The translations under genes were made by a program, and so were the position numbers. The notes under the pieces were generated by a model. That model was not told where the DNA came from. It saw only the letters and a list, made by a program, of their open reading frames with translations, and searched no databases. A stretch of DNA of 41,221 nucleotides from JAIMBK01 sp040755975 (lineage in GTDB: Bacteria; Bacillota; Desulfotomaculia; Desulfotomaculales; Nap2-2B): the NCBI GenBank assembly GCA_040755975.1, contig JBFLZY010000016.1, forward strand, positions 1-41,221. Direction: 5' to 3'. Of this stretch, positions 32,706 to 41,200 are shown in pieces; the first letter of the stretch is position 1, and each line of letters starts with the position of its first letter.

Positions 32706-34592
32706 ATGGCAGCGACGCTAAAAGGGGGTTACACCGGCAAAATTCTCAAGGTGAACCTGAGCCGCAAGGAATGGCGTGTGGAAGAGCTGGATCCCGGGGT
32801 GGCGGCAGCCTTCATCGGGGGCTCGGGGCTGGGGATCAAGCTCCTCTACGACGCGCTGAAACCCGGGACGGACCCTTTGGGCCCGGAAAACGTGCTTATT
32901 TTCACCCCCGGCCCGCTCACCGGCACCGGCGCACCCTGCGCCAGCCGTATGGCGGTGACCACCCGCTCGCCCCTTACCGGCGCGGTGGGGATGGCCTTGA
33001 GCGGCGGGTATTTTCCTTCGGAGCTGAAGTTTGCCGGTTTCGACGCGCTGGTCGTCGAAGGCCGGTCGGAAAGCCCGGTCTATCTCTACATCAAGGACGG
33101 CGACGTGCAGTTCCGGAGCGCCGAGCGCCTGTGGGGAATGCTGACCACCGATACCCAGTTGTTTATCAAAGAAGAGCTGGGCGACCACAGCACCCGGGTG
33201 GCCTGCATCGGGCCGGCGGGGGAGAAGCTTTGCCTCACCGCCTGTGTTATCAACGAGCGCCGGGCCGCGGGGCGCAAGGGCGTGGGGGCGGTCATGGGCA
33301 GCAAAAACTTGAAGGCCGTCGCCGTGCGCGGCCGGGGTGAGGTGCCGCTGGCCGATCCCGGCGGCTTCAAGGAGGCGGTCCGGGAGATCAACCGGTTGAT
33401 GCGGGAGAGCCCGGTGCTGTACTCGTCCTTTGCCAGGCGCGGTACCTCCATCGCCGTTGACGTGACTTCCGCCCTGGGGATCCTGGCGGCCAAAAACTGG
33501 GCCGAGACGGGGGTGTTCAACCCGCTGGAGAAAATCAGCAGCGATGCCCAGGATCTGTTTACCATCCGCCGCGAGCACTGCTCCCGCTGCCCGGTGGGGT
33601 GCAGCCAGACACGCCTGGTGCGGGAGGGGGAATACGCCGGCTTCGTCACTGAAGGCCCCGAATTTGAGACGACCTACTCCCTCGGCACTTCTGTAGGCGT
33701 GGATGACGTCCCCGCCATCATCGCCGCCGACCGCTGGTGCGACGAGTACGGCCTGGATTCTATGTCCGCCGGCGTAACCATCGGCTTTGCCATGGAACTC
33801 TACGAGCGGGGAATAATCACCAGGGAGGAAACCGGCGGGATTGAGCTGCGGTTCGGCAACCACCGCGCGGTAATGGAACTTCTGCGGAAAATGAGCTTCC
33901 GCGAGGGGTTCGGGGAAGTGCTCGCCGACGGGGTCCGCGCGGCCGCCCGGCGGATCGGCCGGGGGTCGGAGGACTACGCCATGCACGTAAAAGGGCTGGA
34001 GCTTCCGGCCTACGACGTTCGCGGCGCCAAGGCCCACGGCCTGAACTACGCCACCTCCTACACCGGGGCGGACCACAACAGGGGCTACGCCTTCCAGGAA
34101 ATCTTCGGCATCCCGATCCCCGAGGCGGTGGACCGCCTGGCCTACGAAGGAAAAGGAAGGCTGTGCAAGTGGAACCAGGACGTGCGCGCCGCCACCTGCG
34201 ACTGCCCACCGCTCTGCGCCTTCCTTCTGGATACGACGATGGGCGCGGCGGCGACGGAAGTAACCGCCGCCCTGGTGAACACCGCTTCCGGCCTGGCCTT
34301 AAGCCCGGAAGACGTGCAGCGGGTCGGCGAGCGGGTGAACAACCTGGCGCGCCTTTTCAACGCGCGGGAAGGTTTCGGCCGGGCCGACGACACCCTGCCG
34401 CGGCGGCTCATGGAAGAACCCATCAAGGCGGGGGCGTCGGCCGGACAAAATATAGCAAAGGAAGACCTGGACCGTATGCTGGACGAATACTACGAAGCCA
34501 GAGGGTGGGATAAAAAGACCGGCAACCCCACGCGCGCAAAGCTCTTGGAGCTCGGCCTGGAAGAAGCGGCAAAGGGTTTGGTTGAGGCTTAA
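32706..34592 (+). CDS. Aldehyde:ferredoxin oxidoreductase (tungsten type)
   Basis: This 628-residue AOR-family enzyme oxidises aldehydes to acids with ferredoxin at a tungsto-bispterin site. The N-terminal domain starts GGYTGKILKVNLSRKEW and contains GPLTGTGAPCASRMAVTTRS. The [4Fe-4S] ligands are Cys292, Cys295 and Cys299 (CSRCPVGC) plus one near 498-504 (CDCPPLC). The spacing matches the archaeal enzyme, and the length is normal. GGGAGGG precedes ATG 32706. It is followed by a MoaD-like gene, a common partner for tungsten-pterin synthesis. An aromatic aldehyde is a plausible substrate. Confidence 0.93.
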   Translation: MAATLKGGYTGKILKVNLSRKEWRVEELDPGVAAAFIGGSGLGIKLLYDALKPGTDPLGPENVLIFTPGPLTGTGAPCASRMAVTTRSPLTGAVGMALSGGYFPSELKFAGFDALVVEGRSESPVYLYIKDGDVQFRSAERLWGMLTTDTQLFIKEELGDHSTRVACIGPAGEKLCLTACVINERRAAGRKGVGAVMGSKNLKAVAVRGRGEVPLADPGGFKEAVREINRLMRESPVLYSSFARRGTSIAVDVTSALGILAAKNWAETGVFNPLEKISSDAQDLFTIRREHCSRCPVGCSQTRLVREGEYAGFVTEGPEFETTYSLGTSVGVDDVPAIIAADRWCDEYGLDSMSAGVTIGFAMELYERGIITREETGGIELRFGNHRAVMELLRKMSFREGFGEVLADGVRAAARRIGRGSEDYAMHVKGLELPAYDVRGAKAHGLNYATSYTGADHNRGYAFQEIFGIPIPEAVDRLAYEGKGRLCKWNQDVRAATCDCPPLCAFLLDTTMGAAATEVTAALVNTASGLALSPEDVQRVGERVNNLARLFNAREGFGRADDTLPRRLMEEPIKAGASAGQNIAKEDLDRMLDEYYEARGWDKKTGNPTRAKLLELGLEEAAKGLVEA

Positions 34593-34621
34593 ATTTCGGT
34601 AAAAAGGCGGGTTGTTCGCAA

Positions 34622-34909
34622 GTGGTGGTCTGGGTTCAAACCATCCTCGATCTGGTGCCCCTTTTAGGAGGTTCGAAAATTGCTGTGGAGGTGCCGGAAG
34701 GGACCACGGTAAGGGGTGTTCTGGCCGTACTGGTGGAAAGGTGCGGTGAAGCCCTGGAAAAAAAGCTTATCAATCCGGCCGACGGCGCTCCTTATCCGTA
34801 CCTCCGGCTGGTGTTGAACGGCCGGGACATCGCCTTCTTGGGGGGGCTGGAAACGGCCGTGCGTGATGGGGACACCCTCCTCATCTTCCCTCCCGCCACG
34901 GGGGGGTAG
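34622..34909 (+). CDS. MoaD/ThiS-like sulfur carrier protein
   Basis: This 95-residue ubiquitin-fold protein ends in PPATGG, the C-terminal diglycine that becomes a thiocarboxylate in MoaD. It contains VPEGTTVRGVLAVLVERCG and VRDGDTLLIFPP. The start is GTG 34622 or GTG 34625. It lies 29 bases after the aldehyde oxidoreductase and probably supplies dithiolene sulfur for its tungstopterin. MoaE is not in the window, so it may depend on a distant partner. A role as a dedicated AOR maturation factor is inference. Confidence 0.85.
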   Translation: MVVWVQTILDLVPLLGGSKIAVEVPEGTTVRGVLAVLVERCGEALEKKLINPADGAPYPYLRLVLNGRDIAFLGGLETAVRDGDTLLIFPPATGG

Positions 34910-35060
34910 GGCCGTCTGTGGCGGGCGGGGCAAAAGGCCGGAAGGCAGATTCAAAAGAGTTGCCGGAAACAGTCGGGGAAACGGCGGCGCATGCGGCGGA
35001 GCTGCTTAATGTCCGGAGGCTGGATAATAAATTAAAAAATGAAAAAAGGAGGATGGAGAA

Positions 35061-36011
35061 ATGAAAATGAAAGTGATCCCTTTCTTAATGGTTGTGCTGG
35101 CAGGATCGTTGCTTTTCGGCAGCGTTGCTTATGCCGGAAGTACTTCCCCTTCGGCCAGAACGATTGATCCTATTGTTTCCACTGACTGGCTGGAGGCCAA
35201 CAGCGGCCTGAAAAACCTGGTGATCCTCGATATTCGCAGTGCCGGTGATTATGAAGCGGGACACATTCCCAATGCAATTAATGTACCCTTTGAAGTCCCC
35301 AATTCAGCCTGGATAACAATAAGGGACGACCTTCTTCTTGAACTCCCGGAGGAAGCCGCCCTGTTTGAAACTATCGGTTCCTGCGGGATAACGGGTGATT
35401 CGCTCGTTGTTATCGTTACCACGAAGGCAGAGCCCCCGAACCCGCCATACCCTCTCGCCAACGCAACCAGAGTGGCCGATACGCTCATCTATGCAGGGAT
35501 TAAAAACGTGGCCATTCTGGACGGCGGATACCCGAAGTGGGCGGCGGAGGGCAAACCGGTGACAAAAGAAGTCCCGAAGGTGAAAAAAGTAAAATACAGT
35601 GGAAAAGTAAACCAGGAAATGTTTGTATCCGCCGAATATGTTTTAAAGCATATCGGCAGGTCGGTGATCATTGACGCCAGGGATGCAGATGTTTATTTCG
35701 GCGTGAAAATTGAGCCTTTCGCGAATCAAGCCGGGCATATTCCGACTGCCAGATCCCTGCCGACTCCCTGGATGTGGAATGAAGACGGAACTTACAAGCA
35801 AAAAGAGGTGCTTGCGGAAATGGCCTCCAGCTTAATAGGCGACAATAAGAGTAAAGAAGTGATCGTTTACTGCGGGGTGGGCGGCTATGCCAGCTCCTGG
35901 TGGTATGTGCTCACCCAGGTGCTGGGCTATGAGAATGTGAAAATTTATGACGGCGCGGCGCAGGACTGGGTAAGAAACAACTTTATGGTCAAATACCAGT
36001 GGACGGTTTAA
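35061..36011 (+). CDS. Exported two-domain rhodanese (sulfurtransferase)
   Basis: This 316-residue protein has an N-terminal signal peptide (basic MKMK, hydrophobic core to about residue 20, likely cleavage after VAYAG) and two rhodanese domains. The first (about 35-170) shows LVILDIRSAGDYEAGHIPNA but has Thr where the active-site Cys should be (VVIVTTKAEP). The second (about 190-310) has the catalytic loop VIVYCGVGGYASSWW. This inactive-then-active layout is standard for thiosulfate sulfurtransferases. AAAGGAGGATGGAG precedes the start. It acts outside the cytoplasmic membrane, so it is unlikely to feed the cytoplasmic MoaD-like protein despite proximity. Confidence 0.9.
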   Translation: MKMKVIPFLMVVLAGSLLFGSVAYAGSTSPSARTIDPIVSTDWLEANSGLKNLVILDIRSAGDYEAGHIPNAINVPFEVPNSAWITIRDDLLLELPEEAALFETIGSCGITGDSLVVIVTTKAEPPNPPYPLANATRVADTLIYAGIKNVAILDGGYPKWAAEGKPVTKEVPKVKKVKYSGKVNQEMFVSAEYVLKHIGRSVIIDARDADVYFGVKIEPFANQAGHIPTARSLPTPWMWNEDGTYKQKEVLAEMASSLIGDNKSKEVIVYCGVGGYASSWWYVLTQVLGYENVKIYDGAAQDWVRNNFMVKYQWTV

Positions 36012-36064
36012 GGCGGCTGACATTTTGATCTTTTCTATGGGGGCAAATCCAATGCAAAAATGGG

Positions 36065-36093
36065 GAATGGAGGTCCGGCCTCCATTCTTTTCT
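36065..36093 (+). terminator. Intrinsic terminator after the rhodanese gene
   Basis: GAATGGAGG (36065-36073) and CCTCCATTC (36079-36087) form a perfect 9-bp stem with a 5-base loop, followed by TTTTCT. It lies 54 bases past the stop codon and is a textbook rho-independent terminator. Confidence 0.85.
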
Positions 36094-36248
36094 GTTGGCG
36101 GACCCGTTTTTTACCGCTCGCGGCAGGTCCGCCGTCTGTTCCTGGCGAAGTAAATAATGTGAAAACAAGACGATGGGCGGGCAGAGGCGGACTTTTCAAC
36201 GCCGGACGCTCAGTTTTAAAAAACGTAACGAAGGAGGTTTTTGACCCG

Positions 36249-37070
36249 ATGGCGGTATTGGAAAAAGTAATACAGGTCGCCCCCTACTTTAAGGAGCTGC
36301 TAGGGCCGCATTATACGGTGGCGGTTTGCGATCTGGAAAAGTACATCTGGCACATCGAGAGCGAAACCTTAAAACTCGGCCTGAAGGTGAACGACCCCAT
36401 TAAACCCGGCTCGATTGCCGAAGCGGTACTGAAGACCGGGCAGAGGCAGGTGCGCGTGGTGCCCAAAGAAGTTTACGGGAAACCCTACATGGGCGTTGGT
36501 GTACCTGTGCGCGACGAAGGCGGCAAAATAGCGGGCGCCCTTATCTACGTCCGGGACACGGCCGTCCAGGAGGAAATTAAGGGTATAGCCATGAGTATGA
36601 AGGAAGGAATCTCAACAATCAGCGGCGAGGCAACCTCTCTTTCCTCCGCCGCCCAGGAGCTGGCCGCCTCGGCGAACGAGCTGTCCGGCCGGACCGAGGG
36701 CATTCGCAACGAAATGCGCAGCATGGGGGAAGTTCTAAATCTAATCGAGCACGTGGCTTCGATGACCCACCTGCTCGGTTTGAACGCTGCCATCGAAGCC
36801 GCGCGGGCGGGCGAATACGGCCGCGGGTTCACCGTTGTGGCGGATGAGATACGGAAACTGGCCGAAAAGACCCAGCACAACGTAAAGGAAATATCCGGCA
36901 GGCTGGCCGGCGTAACCGGCACGGTAATCACTTTTCTGGACAGTTTTTCCCAGATTTCCGGCGTTGCGGACCACCAGGCCTCGTCAATTCAGCAGCTGGT
37001 GACCATCCTCGACAGGCTGGAAAAGGAGGCGGAGCAATTAAGCGAAATTATGGGTAAATTGATTAGCTAG
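36249..37070 (+). CDS. Soluble methyl-accepting chemotaxis-type signalling protein
   Basis: This 273-residue protein lacks membrane segments. The N-terminal sensor part (about residues 1-115) has APYFKELLGPHYTVAVCDLE and GVGVPVRDEGGKIAGALIYV, a PAS/cache-like fold. The C-terminal part carries the receptor hairpin with GLNAAIEAARAGEYGRGFTV and VADEIRKLAEKT. ATG 36249 follows AAGGAGG; a longer frame to 36060 has a non-homologous N-terminus crossing the terminator. It is shorter than usual receptors, with a small coiled coil. It may signal to CheA from the cytoplasm, or sense an intracellular metabolite for the kinase encoded next door. Confidence 0.85.
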   Translation: MAVLEKVIQVAPYFKELLGPHYTVAVCDLEKYIWHIESETLKLGLKVNDPIKPGSIAEAVLKTGQRQVRVVPKEVYGKPYMGVGVPVRDEGGKIAGALIYVRDTAVQEEIKGIAMSMKEGISTISGEATSLSSAAQELAASANELSGRTEGIRNEMRSMGEVLNLIEHVASMTHLLGLNAAIEAARAGEYGRGFTVVADEIRKLAEKTQHNVKEISGRLAGVTGTVITFLDSFSQISGVADHQASSIQQLVTILDRLEKEAEQLSEIMGKLIS

Positions 37071-37109
37071 AAAAATTACCCCTCTAAAAAACATGCGGCT
37101 TAACCTGCC

Positions 37110-37165
37110 TGAACCACTTTTGAGCCGGGAGGGGGAAGGAGTATTCCTTCTCCCGTCGAAGTTTT
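37110..37165 (+). terminator. Terminator after the chemoreceptor gene, with a diverged piece of the 63-bp repeat
   Basis: GGGGGAAGGA (37131-37140) pairs with TCCTTCTCCC (37145-37154), one G-T pair, loop GTAT, and GTTTTTAATA follows at 37161. Just before it, 37110-37127 reads TGAACCACTTTTGAGCCG, which matches the TGAACTGCTTTTGAACCG part of the 63-bp repeats except for three transitions. Confidence 0.65.
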
Positions 37166-37266
37166 TAATAGTTGGGAGATTATAAATTTTCCACTTTTGA
37201 GGGATTTCTTAAAAACACCTCTTTTTAAAATTTAAAAAAGAACTTCCCTTTCTGGAGGCGATTTTT

Positions 37267-38877
37267 TTGTATTCCGCCCTGGATCGCAAGCAAAGTATTG
37301 TCGGAGCCGGAGAAGGCCGCGTCCTGCCGGAGGGCCGCTCCCGGGAAGACGATTTCAGCCATGATTTTACCTGGATGATTCTCGAGAACATGAATGACGG
37401 CCTGTGCGTGCTGGACGGAAACGGCAGGATCGAGTTCGTGAACCAAAAACTTTGCAAGATGCTGGATTACCGTCCGGACGAGCTGATCGGCCGGGACTGG
37501 TGGTTTATTATATATCCCCAGGATATTCCGGTGGTGCAGGACCAGATCGAGCGGCGCAAACAGGGGGAGACCGGCCGGTACGAGTGCCGGCTCTTGAGCC
37601 GGGACGGCCGGGAGATTCTCTGCCTGTTCAGCGCGGCGCGCCGGTCGGGGCCGCATGGTGAATACCAGGGCAGCATTACCATCATGACCGACATTACCCG
37701 GATCAAGCTGATGGAGCGGGACCTGCAGGCCTCCGAGGAGAAATACAAAACGATCATGAAAAATTCCAGCGACGGAATGCTCATTTACCGGAGTTCGGAT
37801 TACAGATTCGTGGAGGTCAACCAGGCCCTGGCCGACATGCTGGAACGAACGGTGGAAGAGTGTTTGCAGATGACTGTTCCCGATACCCTGCACCCCGAAT
37901 CCCGGGCCATGGTCATGGATTACGTAAAAAGGCGGGCGCAGGGAGATCCGACCGTTCCCACCCACTACGTTCTGACCGCCGTGACGAAGAGCGGCAAAAA
38001 ACGCTACTGGCACATGGGCGTAAGCCGGCTGGACTGGAAGCCTGGTTACGTTTCGACGATCATGCGGGACATCACCGAGATCAAGCAGATGGAAGAGGAC
38101 CTGCGCCGGCAGAACCGGGCGCTTCAGGAAAAACTCAAGGAGACCACGCTGCTGCGGAAAAAGCTCTCCCGGTACCAGGAGGAGATCAAGCAGCTGCTCA
38201 GGCGGACCATGGAAATTGAAGAAAAAAGCCGGCGGCGCTTGGCCGTCGAACTTCACGACGGAGCTGTGCAGGAGATTACCAGCGCCCTGCACCGGATCAC
38301 AATCTGCCGGGCACTGCTGGAAAAAGATCCGGCCGGCGCCCGGGCGGAAATGGTCGTTATGGAGGAGAACCTGCGGCGCGGCATCCAGGAGCTGCGGCGG
38401 ATTATCTTCAATCTGCGCCCTTTGAGTCTGGACGTTTTGGGGCTGCTGTCCACGCTCAAGGACTACCTGAAGAAATTCGAACGGGAAACGGGGATCAAGG
38501 TGACCCTGAAAGTTTCCGGGGCGGAGAGGGAGCTGCCCCCGGAGCGGGCGGCGGGGGTCTTCCGGATTATCCAGGAGGCCCTGCACAACGTGAAGAAACA
38601 TTCCGGGGCGGACAGGGTGACGGTTACCCTGGTTTACCGGCCGGAACGCCTGCGGATCACGGTCAAAGACAACGGCTGCGGTTTTTCCCGGGAGGACGAG
38701 GTGCGGGCCATCAAAAACGGCCGCGCCGGCCTTTTGGGCATGAAGGAGCGGGCCCAGCTGATGTCCGGTAAATTCCGGGTGACGGCCGTACCGGGGAAGG
38801 GGACGCGGGTGGCCTTCAGCATTCCTTTGCCGGAAAGGGTGGTTGCCGGTGAGCAAAATAAAAGTGCTTATTGTTGA
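37267..38877 (+). CDS. Soluble PAS-domain sensor histidine kinase (HisKA_3 / NarL-partner type)
   Basis: This 536-residue kinase has no membrane segment. Two PAS domains (about residues 35-160, with MNDGLCVLDGNGRIEFVN, and 160-280, with YKTIMKNSSDGMLIYRSSDY) precede a coiled coil (about 275-320). The HisKA_3 box RRLAVELHDGAVQE has phospho-acceptor His330. The ATPase domain shows EALHNVKKHSGA, DNGCGF and GLLGMKERAQLMSG. TTG 37267 follows GGAGG by 8 bases. It overlaps the response-regulator gene by 29 bases. A cytoplasmic signal, perhaps an aromatic acid or redox state, is likely. Confidence 0.93.
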   Translation: MYSALDRKQSIVGAGEGRVLPEGRSREDDFSHDFTWMILENMNDGLCVLDGNGRIEFVNQKLCKMLDYRPDELIGRDWWFIIYPQDIPVVQDQIERRKQGETGRYECRLLSRDGREILCLFSAARRSGPHGEYQGSITIMTDITRIKLMERDLQASEEKYKTIMKNSSDGMLIYRSSDYRFVEVNQALADMLERTVEECLQMTVPDTLHPESRAMVMDYVKRRAQGDPTVPTHYVLTAVTKSGKKRYWHMGVSRLDWKPGYVSTIMRDITEIKQMEEDLRRQNRALQEKLKETTLLRKKLSRYQEEIKQLLRRTMEIEEKSRRRLAVELHDGAVQEITSALHRITICRALLEKDPAGARAEMVVMEENLRRGIQELRRIIFNLRPLSLDVLGLLSTLKDYLKKFERETGIKVTLKVSGAERELPPERAAGVFRIIQEALHNVKKHSGADRVTVTLVYRPERLRITVKDNGCGFSREDEVRAIKNGRAGLLGMKERAQLMSGKFRVTAVPGKGTRVAFSIPLPERVVAGEQNKSAYC

Positions 38878-39490
38878 CGATCATCCCGTTGTCCGCCAGG
38901 GTATCCGGCGCATCCTGGAGATGGAAAAGGAGATGGAGGTCGTCGGGGAAGCGGGAAACGGCCGGCAGGCGCTTGCGGGTGCGGCCTCCCTGCAGCCGGA
39001 CGTGATTCTTCTGGATATTTCCATGCCCGGTCTGGACGGCATTGAAGTGGCCCGCCAGCTCAAGCAAACCTTCCCGGAAATCAGGGTGATCGTCCTGACG
39101 GTCCACGAGCAGGAGCAGTTTTTGTTTCAGGCGGTGCAGGCCGGGGTGGACGGGTATATATTAAAGGATCTGCCCGAGGCGGAACTTACGGCCGTCATCC
39201 GGAAGGTCAGCCAGGGGCATTCCGTGCTTGACCCCGCCATGACCCGGCACCTTTTGCGGGAATTCAGCGCCCTGGCGAAAAGCCGCCTCCGGCGCCAGAG
39301 CTTTCTCACGGAAAGGGAAATCGAAGTCCTGCACCTGCTGGCCCAGGGATTGACCAACAAAGAAATCGCCGGCATCCTGCACGTAAGCGACTCCACCTTG
39401 AAGCGGGTGGTGCGGGTGATTTGCCGGAAGCTCCAGGTCGACAGCCGCCCCCGGGCCGTCGCCGAAGCCCGGGCCCGGGGGATTATTTAG
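38849..39490 (+). CDS. LuxR/NarL-type response regulator
   Basis: This 213-residue protein has a receiver domain (VLIVDDHPVVRQG; phospho-acceptor Asp56 in LLDISMPGLDG; Thr in IVLTVHE; Lys in YILKDLPE) and a C-terminal LuxR helix-turn-helix (LTEREIEVLHLLAQGLTNKE). GTG 38849 was chosen because AGGGTGG lies 6 bases upstream; TTG 38843 is also in frame. It is the partner of the preceding kinase. Targets are unknown; the neighbouring convergent CoA ligase and the catabolic genes are candidates. Confidence 0.93.
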   Translation: MSKIKVLIVDDHPVVRQGIRRILEMEKEMEVVGEAGNGRQALAGAASLQPDVILLDISMPGLDGIEVARQLKQTFPEIRVIVLTVHEQEQFLFQAVQAGVDGYILKDLPEAELTAVIRKVSQGHSVLDPAMTRHLLREFSALAKSRLRRQSFLTEREIEVLHLLAQGLTNKEIAGILHVSDSTLKRVVRVICRKLQVDSRPRAVAEARARGII

Positions 39491-39492
39491 CC

Positions 39493-41022
39493 TTAACCCG
39501 GTGTCCGAACCGCTTCTTTGAGCTCGCGCTTTAAAATCTTCCCGGTGGCGCTCTTCGGCAGCTCCTTTAAGAATTCCACCGCCCGGGGGGCCTTGTAGGC
39601 GGCCATCCGCTCCTTGCAGTAGGCGATGATATCTGTTTCGTCGGCCGTCACGCCCGGTTTTAAAACAATAAACGCTTTGGGGATTTCCCCCTTGACCGGG
39701 TCGGGAATTCCCAGCACAGCCGCTTCCAGCACGGCCGGGTGGGTATAGAGGACCTCTTCCACCTCCCGGGGGTAAATGTTGTAACCCCCGCAGATCAGCA
39801 TGTCTTTTTTGCGGTCGACGATGTATATGTAACCGTCCTCGTCCTTTTTCCCCAGATCGCCGGTGTGGAACCAACCCTCCGTGAAGGCCTCGGCGGTGGC
39901 TTCGGGCATTTCCCAGTAGCCCTTGAGCACCCCGGGCCCCCTGACGACGATTTCGCCAACTTCCCCCGGCGGCACTTCCCGGTTATTTTCGTCAACAATT
40001 TTTACTTCCCAGGTGTCCGCCGGAAGACCAACGGAACCCGGCTTCCCGTGCCCGAGCCGCCCGTAGGTGCAGGTGGAGCTGGTTTCGGTGGACCCGTAGC
40101 ATTCGCAGAAACCAACCCCGAAAGTTTCTTCGATCTGGGGGATGTACTCGGCGGGCATGGCGGCTCCGGCCGACTGGGCGAACCGCCAGGAGCGCAGGTC
40201 GTATTTCTCCGGGGCGGCCCGGTAGGCTTCCAGCATGTAGATGTACATCGTGGGCACGCCGGCGAAGTGGGTCACCCGGAAGCGGGAAATGAGCTCTAAA
40301 GCTTTGTCCGGGAAAAAGCGGGGCATGGTGACCACCGCCGCCCCCTTGTACATCGGCCCCAGCACCGTAAGGACGAAAAAGATGTGGCAGAAAGGGGTGC
40401 CGGTTAAAAAACAGTCCTGGTCGTTGATGTGCAGGACGTAGCAGGCGTTTAATTCCGCGTTGGCGTAAAAGTTGTTGTGGGTGAGCATGGCCCCCTTCGG
40501 CCGGCCGGTGGTGCCGGAAGTGTAGAGGATGGTCACTATGTCGTCGGGGGCGCACTCGGCCGAAGTCATTTCTTCGCTTTCGGCGCCGGCCAGCAACTGT
40601 TCAAAAGAAAGGGCTTCGCTGGCCGGTTCCTCTCCCACCAGGATTATTCTTTCAAGCGAGGGTAGCTGCTCCCTTACACCCAGCACATGGGCCTTTGCTT
40701 CGGCGGCCGCCGCCACCAGCACCTTGGCCCGGGAGTTATTGATGATGTAGATTATTTCGTTGCTTCTAAACATAATGTTGAACGGGACGGCGATGGCTCC
40801 AATTTTCGCTGCCGCAAAATAGGTCACCAGGTACTCCGGAGAGTTGGGTAGATAAATGGCCACCCGGTCCTCCTTGCCTACACCCAGCTTGCGGAGGGCA
40901 TTGGCAAACCTGTTCACCCGCCTGTTCAGTTCCTCCCAGGAAAGCCGCTCCTTTTCGGAAATTACCGCCGGGCTCCGGGGGATTCGCCGGACGTTTTTCT
41001 CGATAATCCGGGCAAGGTTCAT
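39493..41022 (-). CDS. AMP-dependent acyl-CoA ligase (fourth copy)
   Basis: This 509-residue adenylate-forming ligase on the minus strand has YTSGTTGRPKG at 167-177, ECYGSTETSST near 320, GWFHTGDLG, the hinge GGYNIYPREVEE near 425 and KSATGKILKREL at the C-terminus. ATG at 41020-41022 has AAAGGAG upstream; an extension to 41097 adds residues that cross the promoter. It converges on the response regulator with only 2 bases between the stop codons and no terminator there. Similarity to long-chain/aryl ligases does not fix the substrate. Confidence 0.9.
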   Translation of the reverse strand: MNLARIIEKNVRRIPRSPAVISEKERLSWEELNRRVNRFANALRKLGVGKEDRVAIYLPNSPEYLVTYFAAAKIGAIAVPFNIMFRSNEIIYIINNSRAKVLVAAAAEAKAHVLGVREQLPSLERIILVGEEPASEALSFEQLLAGAESEEMTSAECAPDDIVTILYTSGTTGRPKGAMLTHNNFYANAELNACYVLHINDQDCFLTGTPFCHIFFVLTVLGPMYKGAAVVTMPRFFPDKALELISRFRVTHFAGVPTMYIYMLEAYRAAPEKYDLRSWRFAQSAGAAMPAEYIPQIEETFGVGFCECYGSTETSSTCTYGRLGHGKPGSVGLPADTWEVKIVDENNREVPPGEVGEIVVRGPGVLKGYWEMPEATAEAFTEGWFHTGDLGKKDEDGYIYIVDRKKDMLICGGYNIYPREVEEVLYTHPAVLEAAVLGIPDPVKGEIPKAFIVLKPGVTADETDIIAYCKERMAAYKAPRAVEFLKELPKSATGKILKRELKEAVRTPG

Positions 41023-41068
41023 ATCCTTACTCCTTTCTGTAAAATTTTGTTTTTCAATCTCTTCTTTT

Positions 41069-41097
41069 AATATAATAACTATATTACTCTTTCTCAA
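41069..41097 (-). promoter_or_regulatory. Promoter of the minus-strand CoA ligase
   Basis: On the minus strand, TTGAGA (41092-41097) and TATATT (41069-41074) are separated by exactly 17 bases, about 47 bases before the start codon. This is a good vegetative promoter. Confidence 0.6.
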
Positions 41098-41100
41098 ATA

Positions 41101-41114
41101 AGGACATTTGTCCT
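41101..41114. promoter_or_regulatory. Perfect dyad AGGACA-TT-TGTCCT in the divergent control region
   Basis: The dyad lies directly upstream of the -35 of the minus-strand ligase and about 90 bases before the plus-strand gene at 41201. A regulator bound here could control both genes. AGGACAAAT recurs at 41190-41198 near the plus-strand ribosome-binding site. Confidence 0.45.
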
Positions 41115-41200
41115 CCCAAAACAGGGATCGACATTTCCCCTTGTCTCCTGTAAGCTATAGATAGCGTCCGGGAGAGGGGCAAAAAGAGGAGGACAAATTA

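Noticed and set aside
32718..34076. Very long antisense frame (452 codons) opposite the aldehyde oxidoreductase
   Set aside because: It is a mirror effect of GC-rich codon use; the plus strand encodes a complete AOR with all motifs.
37225..38856. 543-codon antisense frame opposite the histidine kinase
   Set aside because: The product is proline/histidine/arginine-rich without domains, and the sense strand is a clear kinase.
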